Shown piece after piece: positions 59,208 through 64,000 of a stretch of 64,000 nucleotides of DNA. Both the position numbers and the translations under genes were made by a program. Below the pieces are notes generated by a model. It was not told where the DNA came from and ran no database searches. It saw only the letters and a program-made list of their open reading frames with translations. Position 1 is the stretch's first letter. Every line of letters starts with the position of its first letter. Location: NCBI GenBank assembly GCA_963579025.1, contig CAUZFZ010000010.1:49644-113643 (forward strand), written 5' to 3'. The DNA comes from CAUZFZ01 sp963579025. GTDB lineage: Bacteria > Planctomycetota > Planctomycetia > Planctomycetales > Planctomycetaceae.

Positions 59208-60803
59208 ATGAATCACATGTCCAATAGAACACCATGTCTGACGATTGCTGTCGCGTTGCTGTTTTCTGCGGGACAGGCCCTCGCGCAGGACGCCCAGCTT
59301 GCGCGGCCGGCATCGACGCGAGCCCTGTTGATCAATGCGGAATTCCGTGGGCATCCACTTCAGATCGTGCTGGACCATTTTTCCACGCAGACCGGCGTCA
59401 CGTTTCGTGTGGTTGGTGACAGACAAAAACCCCTGACATTCACCTGCCGGGCCGACTCCGTTGAAGATGCTCTTGAGCAATTAACTGTCGAAACCGGCGT
59501 GCTGTCGGTGGGCCGTGGCCGGAATTTCGTGGTCTACTCCGACGGGGCAGAAGACGAACTGGGTGACACGCCTGTTGTGTACCTGCACCGGCTGCGGCAC
59601 GCGATCGCATCAAAGGCTGATGAACGGTCTTTTGGGTCAGACGCATTTAAAGCGACCAACGAGTCAGGAATCACGGATGTCTTCAGCAGTCTGAGCGAAT
59701 ACAGCTTTGCAAACGACCTGACGCTCAGTCGCGTCCCGCAGGAAAACGGCATTCTGATGCGAGGTTCACTGGCGGATATTCGCAGCGCTGTCGACGTCCT
59801 GCGCGTAATTGACCAGCCTCGCTACCTGGTCGTTGTCGAACTCCTGATCGTGGAGTACATCCACGGGAGTGAGTTCGCCTGGCGGTTTGACCTGACGAAC
59901 GCTCGTGTCGCCCGGACACCACTGCAGAATGGCACTGACAATGGTCTCATAGGGAAACAGTTCCAGTTCGCCGAGTTCTCGCAGGCCCTTCAGGACGTAG
60001 CGATCAACGGTGCTGCCGGACAGGCAGCGCTGACCTATACGGCAGTCGGAAAACTGGCGTCTCAGTTCCGCGCCAATCTGATCTCGCTCGTGGGCGAAAG
60101 CCAGGCCCGCATCGTGACCAATCCCCGAGTAACCGTAGAGAACGGCAGCACCGGAAGTCTGAAGCTCGACGAGACCATCAACTTCATTCAGACGGTGGTT
60201 TCACCCGTCGGCACAACGGCCCAGCGCCAGGAACTGACGGCGACGACGCAGCTGATCGTCAAACCGGTCGTTGCCGGGCCGGAGCAGATCATTCTGGAAC
60301 TCAGCCCGAAACTGAAGACGTTTACCACCAACGCGTCACTGATCGGAACAACTGTAGAGGATGGTGAGACTGAGCTTGCACGCCTCGCGGATACACAGTC
60401 CACCAAGGTGACCAGTCGAATCGTGATGCAGGCGGGAGAAACATGGATTATCGGCGGTCTGATTCGACAGTCGGCGACCGACGTCGAAGGGCGTTTTGAC
60501 CCGCTTGACCGCCTGCCGTTGATCGGAAAACTCTTCCGGAGCGAAGCGAATCGTCGTGAGTTTACAGAGACCGTGCTCTATATCACTCCACACATCGTCA
60601 ACATTGCCGACACCGACATTGACCACCTGGGTGAGGCATTCCACGGACTCGATGTGATGCATGAGCGGGGTGAGAAGCTTCGCGACTTCAACCGTCAGGA
60701 TCGCATCCGTGACACCGAGTACACGGAGCAACGACGGCAACGAAGTCGAAAACGGTGGTTCTGGCCGATCCGGTGGAAGAAACAGGCGGGGCCGGGCCAA
60801 TGA
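59208..60803 (+). CDS. Secretin-family outer-membrane pore protein 1
   Basis: A 531-residue secretin of the GspD/PilQ/PulD type. The signal peptide is about 1-28 (LTIAVALLFSAGQALAQ). Residues about 38-110 (RALLINAEFRGHPLQIVLDH, VTFRVVGDRQKPLTFTCR) form an STN/N0-like domain. The region 115-260 has N1-type repeats (FSSLSEYSFANDLTLSRVPQ, LVVVELLIVEYIH). The secretin domain (about 285-465) has SQARIVTNPRVTVENGSTG, the double-glycine motif GETWIIGGLIRQS and the C-terminal RLPLIGKLFRSE..FTETVLYITPHIV. It lacks a C-terminal S-domain but has a basic tail (RRQRSRKRWFWPIRWKK). ATG 59208 or 59217 starts. It overlaps the next secretin by 4 nt. The 273 bp upstream show no gene. Confidence 0.92.
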   Translation: MNHMSNRTPCLTIAVALLFSAGQALAQDAQLARPASTRALLINAEFRGHPLQIVLDHFSTQTGVTFRVVGDRQKPLTFTCRADSVEDALEQLTVETGVLSVGRGRNFVVYSDGAEDELGDTPVVYLHRLRHAIASKADERSFGSDAFKATNESGITDVFSSLSEYSFANDLTLSRVPQENGILMRGSLADIRSAVDVLRVIDQPRYLVVVELLIVEYIHGSEFAWRFDLTNARVARTPLQNGTDNGLIGKQFQFAEFSQALQDVAINGAAGQAALTYTAVGKLASQFRANLISLVGESQARIVTNPRVTVENGSTGSLKLDETINFIQTVVSPVGTTAQRQELTATTQLIVKPVVAGPEQIILELSPKLKTFTTNASLIGTTVEDGETELARLADTQSTKVTSRIVMQAGETWIIGGLIRQSATDVEGRFDPLDRLPLIGKLFRSEANRREFTETVLYITPHIVNIADTDIDHLGEAFHGLDVMHERGEKLRDFNRQDRIRDTEYTEQRRQRSRKRWFWPIRWKKQAGPGQ

Positions 60804-62599
60804 ACCCACAACGACGATTTCTGTCCACGTCACTCGCAGGCTGCCTGTCGCTGCTGGTCTGCGATGGCGGACCCGCCATCGCCCAGCGACCGTTCATCAA
60901 CCGCGGGACAGTTGTGCCGCTGGTGAATGAGACATTTGAAGACGCGCCGCTGCGCGTCGCCGTCGGAACCATCGCCGAACGGACCGGAGTTCAGTATCGA
61001 ATCGTTGGCGATGCCGACCTTCCAGTCACGGGGCGCTGTACTGGCGCCTCGGCGGTCATGGCATTTCGAGAACTCGATGAGATTGCCGGCGTTCTGTCCG
61101 TCTTTCGGGGCAGAACTGTCACGGTGTACTCGGCCGACGCTGAAGACGCGCTGGAGGGCCGACCGCTGACGTACCTGCACCGCTTTCAATACGCCGACGC
61201 GTCAGAGGTCATGGGCGACGACTCGGAAACTGCGTCCGTACTGGGCCTGGACGAACTTCCGGATGTGCAGCTTGTTAAGAGCCTCAATGCCTGCCTGATT
61301 CGCGCGCCAATTGAAGATGTCCGCCAGGCTGTTCGACTGCTGCAGGTCGTCGACCGGCCACACCGCAATGTCATCATCGAACTCCTGATAGTGCAGTACT
61401 TTCATGGTGACCGGTATCAGTGGCAGTTTGATATCCGGAACGGAACGCTGATAAAGAACTACCGCTCCGACAATCTTGACGAAGACGATGATGTTAGTGG
61501 CGACGGCTTGGACGAGACGGACACAATTCCCTCAGCCGAAGAGTTTCCGTTTGACGAGAGCGACGACAGTCTGGAACCGGAACCCGGCAAGTGGGGTTTT
61601 GACGCGACCAGTCGGAACCTGTTGTCCTCCAGTGGAATCTCCGACCTCGCGTACACGGGTGTGGGTGTTCTCAGTTCGCAGTTCAAGCTGAATCTGACAT
61701 CCCTGGTCGACGATAACCGTGCACGAATCGTGACCAATCCGCGGGTCGTGACGATGGCCGGTCATGCCGGACAGTTCAAACTCACGGAAGAGGTCAATTT
61801 CCTGGCCGGAGTCGACACAACGGTCGGACTTTCCGAGACGCAGGACTACGTGGGAACTGAGACATATCTGACCGTGAAGCCGACAGTGGCAAGTTCGTCG
61901 CGTATCCATATGCGGGTCGAGGGCCAGGTGGAAGTGTTCGTGCCGACAACGGCTGCGGAATTCGACACAGGACTCCCGGATCAGCGCAAGAGTCTGGTCG
62001 TCACGGAAGCATCGTTGAAGGCCGACCAGACGCTGATCATCGGCGGGCTGATCAAAGAGGTGTCACGCGATGGAGAAACGGGGTTCCCGATTCTCAAAGA
62101 TGCGCCGCTGATCGGCCGTCTCTTTCGTGGACAGACTCGCAACCGGGCCTACATCGAAACGGTCATTTATCTGACTCCGCGTCTCCGCAGCCGTCGTCGC
62201 GAAGCCGCTCACGAAGACCGATACTTCGACGAGATCACGTCTCAGATGCAGCAGCTTCAGGACCGTGGCGAGCAGGTCGATTTCCTCCGCGAAATGGACG
62301 ACCTGAAACGCCGCCAGCTCCGGCAGCTCAACCGGCAACTTGATAAAGACGTCCACAAAGAGCAGCGGCACATCCAGCTCCGCCACTGGCTGGACAAGTC
62401 GTCTGACACGCCCGGCGAAGTCTTCGTTCCCGAGATGCTCCCCGGACCGGCGGCCAGCCAGGACGTTGACGCAGTCTTCGGCGCCCCGCAGCCCGCTCCT
62501 GCGATCGTGCCGCCACTGCCAGGTCCTCAGGCCCGTACGGTGACGCCGACGCAGTGGCGACGCACGGCAGTTCCAACCCGTTATCTCACGAGACAGTGA
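60800..62599 (+). CDS. Secretin-family outer-membrane pore protein 2
   Basis: A 599-residue paralogue of the preceding secretin, with ATG 60800 overlapping its stop (ATGA). Signal peptide about 1-28. The STN-like domain (FEDAPLRVAVGTIAERTG, YRIVGDADLPVTGRCT) and N1-like part (VIIELLIVQYFHGDRYQWQF) parallel the first gene. Between them and the secretin domain lies an acidic insertion (about 227-262, for example NLDEDDDVSGDGLDETD) not present in the first. The secretin domain has DNRARIVTNPRVVTMAG, DQTLIIGGLIKEVS and DAPLIGRLFRGQTRNRAYIETVIYLTPRLRS. A 130-residue Gln/Arg-rich coiled region and a Pro-rich end follow. Two secretins in one operon, with no other secretion gene nearby, is unusual. 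Confidence 0.92.
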   Translation: MNPQRRFLSTSLAGCLSLLVCDGGPAIAQRPFINRGTVVPLVNETFEDAPLRVAVGTIAERTGVQYRIVGDADLPVTGRCTGASAVMAFRELDEIAGVLSVFRGRTVTVYSADAEDALEGRPLTYLHRFQYADASEVMGDDSETASVLGLDELPDVQLVKSLNACLIRAPIEDVRQAVRLLQVVDRPHRNVIIELLIVQYFHGDRYQWQFDIRNGTLIKNYRSDNLDEDDDVSGDGLDETDTIPSAEEFPFDESDDSLEPEPGKWGFDATSRNLLSSSGISDLAYTGVGVLSSQFKLNLTSLVDDNRARIVTNPRVVTMAGHAGQFKLTEEVNFLAGVDTTVGLSETQDYVGTETYLTVKPTVASSSRIHMRVEGQVEVFVPTTAAEFDTGLPDQRKSLVVTEASLKADQTLIIGGLIKEVSRDGETGFPILKDAPLIGRLFRGQTRNRAYIETVIYLTPRLRSRRREAAHEDRYFDEITSQMQQLQDRGEQVDFLREMDDLKRRQLRQLNRQLDKDVHKEQRHIQLRHWLDKSSDTPGEVFVPEMLPGPAASQDVDAVFGAPQPAPAIVPPLPGPQARTVTPTQWRRTAVPTRYLTRQ

Positions 62600-62989
62600 G
62601 TAGGATGGGCACTCTTGACGCGCCCGACAGTGGTTCGTTTCAGGAGTTCAATCACGCTCACCAGCATCTCTTACAGGAGCAACCACCCGTTCCGGACGCT
62701 CCCTGCAATTGGCATAACCGCAACAATTGGACGACCTCGAAGCCGCAAAGCGGCGTCTGAACTGAGCCCCGAAAGGCGTCCACGGACAGCCACCGCGCGG
62801 CCGGAACGTGGGAATCAACGGACTTCCACTTTTCTGCCTCCGGACTATCACAGAACGAGCCGCGACCAGCGCTACTGTTAATTCTATCCATCTGTTGAGA
62901 CCGCACATCTCATCTCCGTAGAGTGGACTCACCAATGACGAAACGACTCCCGTTCCCTGACCGGCGGGCGTCACTGCGGACGGGCACCA
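62600..62989. other. 390-bp gap before the ECF sigma gene
   Basis: No convincing gene or hairpin. Short frames here read in the opposite direction without domain patterns. The segment probably holds the sigma-factor promoter; no recognisable -35/-10 pair or ECF-type AAC/GTC motif stood out on reading. Confidence 0.4.
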
Positions 62990-63589
62990 ATGACTGACAA
63001 CTCTGATGTAACACTCTGGACCCGTGCGGTCCGCGACGGGGACGAACAGGCCGCGCAGCGCCTGTGGGAGCACTACTTCGCGCGTCTGATGCGTCTGGCC
63101 CGCAAGGGTTTGAGCGACATGCCCACGGCCACCTACGACGAGGAAGACGCTGTCCTCAGCGCCTTCAACAGCTTCGTCAACGGAGTCCAGGCCGACCGTT
63201 TCCCGCAGCTTGATGATCGCCACAACATCTGGCGTCTGCTGGTCGTCATCACGAAACGCAAGATCGCCGAACGCGACCGCTACCAACACCGCCAGCGCCG
63301 CGGCGGAGACAACCCGCCTGTCCCGGCCACACTGGAGGAACTCGAACAACTGCTCTCGGACGAACCCGCGCCTGACTTCGCCGCGGAATTCGTCGACCAG
63401 TACGAGCGACTGATCAACAGTCTGAAAGAGGAGCCCCAGCGCACGATCGCGCTGATGAAGCTCGAAGGTTTCACGAACGAGGAAATCGCCACAAAGTTGA
63501 ACTGCGCGAAGCGCACGGTCCAGCGCAAACTGGAACTGATCCGCGCCTCCCTCGAAGAAGTGATGGCGGCCGAGTCAACCTCGTCCTGA
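62990..63589 (+). CDS. ECF-type RNA polymerase sigma factor (planctomycete type)
   Basis: A 199-residue sigma-70 family protein of the extracytoplasmic-function group. The sigma2 region (about 9-75: AQRLWEHYFARLMRLARKGL, YDEEDAVLSAFNSFVNGV) is followed by a linker (about 85-125) rich in Arg and Pro. The sigma4 HTH (about 140-192) reads EEPQRTIALMKLEGFTNEEIATKLNCAKRTVQRKLELI. Acidic residues in the linker (LEELEQLLSDEPAPDF) replace a canonical region 3. This form resembles the ECF groups found next to Ser/Thr kinases in planctomycetes; here the nearest kinase gene is about 4 kb away and on the other strand. No anti-sigma factor is adjacent. ATG 62990; weak Shine-Dalgarno. Confidence 0.93.
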   Translation: MTDNSDVTLWTRAVRDGDEQAAQRLWEHYFARLMRLARKGLSDMPTATYDEEDAVLSAFNSFVNGVQADRFPQLDDRHNIWRLLVVITKRKIAERDRYQHRQRRGGDNPPVPATLEELEQLLSDEPAPDFAAEFVDQYERLINSLKEEPQRTIALMKLEGFTNEEIATKLNCAKRTVQRKLELIRASLEEVMAAESTSS

Positions 63590-63946
63590 AACGGTCGGCC
63601 ATCTGTATCGGTGGCATCCTGCCGCCGGAAAACAGTAGGCCGGAACAAGCGCAGCGCCGTTCCGGCGATCCATAGACGCTCGGCGATCCGCTGCCGGAAC
63701 TGCGTCGCTGACGCTCCTTGTTCCCGGCCTACTCATGACGCCCGCTCCATTCCGAGCGCCGTGTCTTCCCGACTCGCCCGCAAGAAACTCCACCGACTGT
63801 GTCACCCCTTGCACCGCTTTCGACATCTCTTTCACAGCGACAACAGTTTCGGAAGGAGTGACCGTGATGAGTGCAGACCAGCAATTCCCGTTCGCCGCAA
63901 ATAGCCTGTAAATATAGGGTTGCGCCGAATCGGCCTTCGTAAACAT
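63575..63946 (-). CDS. Possible small gene of unknown function
   Basis: A 123-codon frame with a good Shine-Dalgarno (GGGAGA 5 nt before ATG 63946). The first 70 residues (NCWSALITVTPSETVVAVKEM, QGVTQSVEFLAGESG) look protein-like, but the C-terminal half is encoded by an inverted repeat, so the reading frame may have been lengthened by that insertion. A short open end (IGDESHFRS then stop at 63971) hints that another minus-strand gene enters from beyond the window. Confidence 0.3.
   Translation of the reverse strand: MFTKADSAQPYIYRLFAANGNCWSALITVTPSETVVAVKEMSKAVQGVTQSVEFLAGESGRHGARNGAGVMSRPGTRSVSDAVPAADRRASMDRRNGAALVPAYCFPAAGCHRYRWPTVSGRG
63635..63732. repeat. Imperfect inverted repeat near the window end
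   Basis: The left arm starts GTAGGCCGGAACAAGCGC and contains CCGTTCCGGC; the right arm, inverted, reads GTAGGCCGGGAACAAGGAGC with GTTCCGGC. They flank CGATCCATAGACGCTCGG. This is a REP-pair-like element of about 98 bp. The remaining 63590-64000 shows only the weak small frame noted. Confidence 0.6.
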
Positions 63947-64000
63947 CGGCGTCTCCCAAGGCAGGGGACCTCACGACCGGAAGTGCGATTCGTCTCCGAT

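Overview
The window looks like a chromosomal segment of a planctomycete (moderately high GC, dense genes on both strands). The evidence is the combination of a Gram-negative-type lipid A block (lpxC, lpxA, OmpH/Skp), a Ser/Thr kinase fused to WD40 repeats with a DWG in place of DFG, a planctomycete-style ECF sigma factor, Tat-exported Gfo/Idh/MocA oxidoreductases, CRTAC1-like FG-GAP/UnbV proteins, many secreted HEAT and TPR proteins, and several families of short palindromic repeats between genes. No rRNA, tRNA, CRISPR array, prophage or intact insertion sequence was recognised. Genus cannot be fixed from the sequence.

Layout. 1-4.3 kb (minus): a secreted hydrolase-like protein cut by the window edge, then the block ompH > lpxC > lpxA > Gfo/Idh dehydrogenase for outer-membrane lipid A. 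4.5-8.1 kb: a SpoIIE-type phosphatase with a degenerate receiver domain, divergent from recQ. 8.3-17.4 kb: secreted FG-GAP, TPR, His-rich, transglutaminase and HEAT proteins, an LPG-synthase-like membrane protein, and repeat elements. 17.7-20.4 kb: a Fur/PerR regulator directly upstream of katG. 20.6-30.3 kb: a lipoprotein, a HEAT protein, a Tat Gfo/Idh oxidoreductase, a TlpA-like redoxin, an RDD membrane protein and a two-gene HNH unit. 30.3-39.4 kb: peptide deformylase, a large secreted protein, a structured RNA-like element, a membrane coiled-coil/TPR lipoprotein pair and two SDR dehydrogenases. 39.7-44.5 kb: metH and mtnA (methionine synthesis and salvage). 44.5-48.2 kb: an atypical ileS carrying two low-complexity insertions. 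48.3-53.6 kb: a membrane-anchored unknown, an SMP-30-like protein, a lone GH2-type domain, FHA, ArsR and a HisA-like protein. 53.9-58.9 kb: a transposase remnant and an operon of WD40 kinase followed by di-haem peroxidase. 59.2-62.6 kb: two translationally coupled secretin paralogues. 63 kb: ECF sigma factor.

Most of this is housekeeping or common planctomycete accessory content. The parts that stand out are the tandem orphan secretins, the 33 kb structured element with its membrane/TPR gene pair, palindromic repeats that have become coding sequence in two genes, and two gene remnants (an FG-GAP fragment and a transposase fragment).
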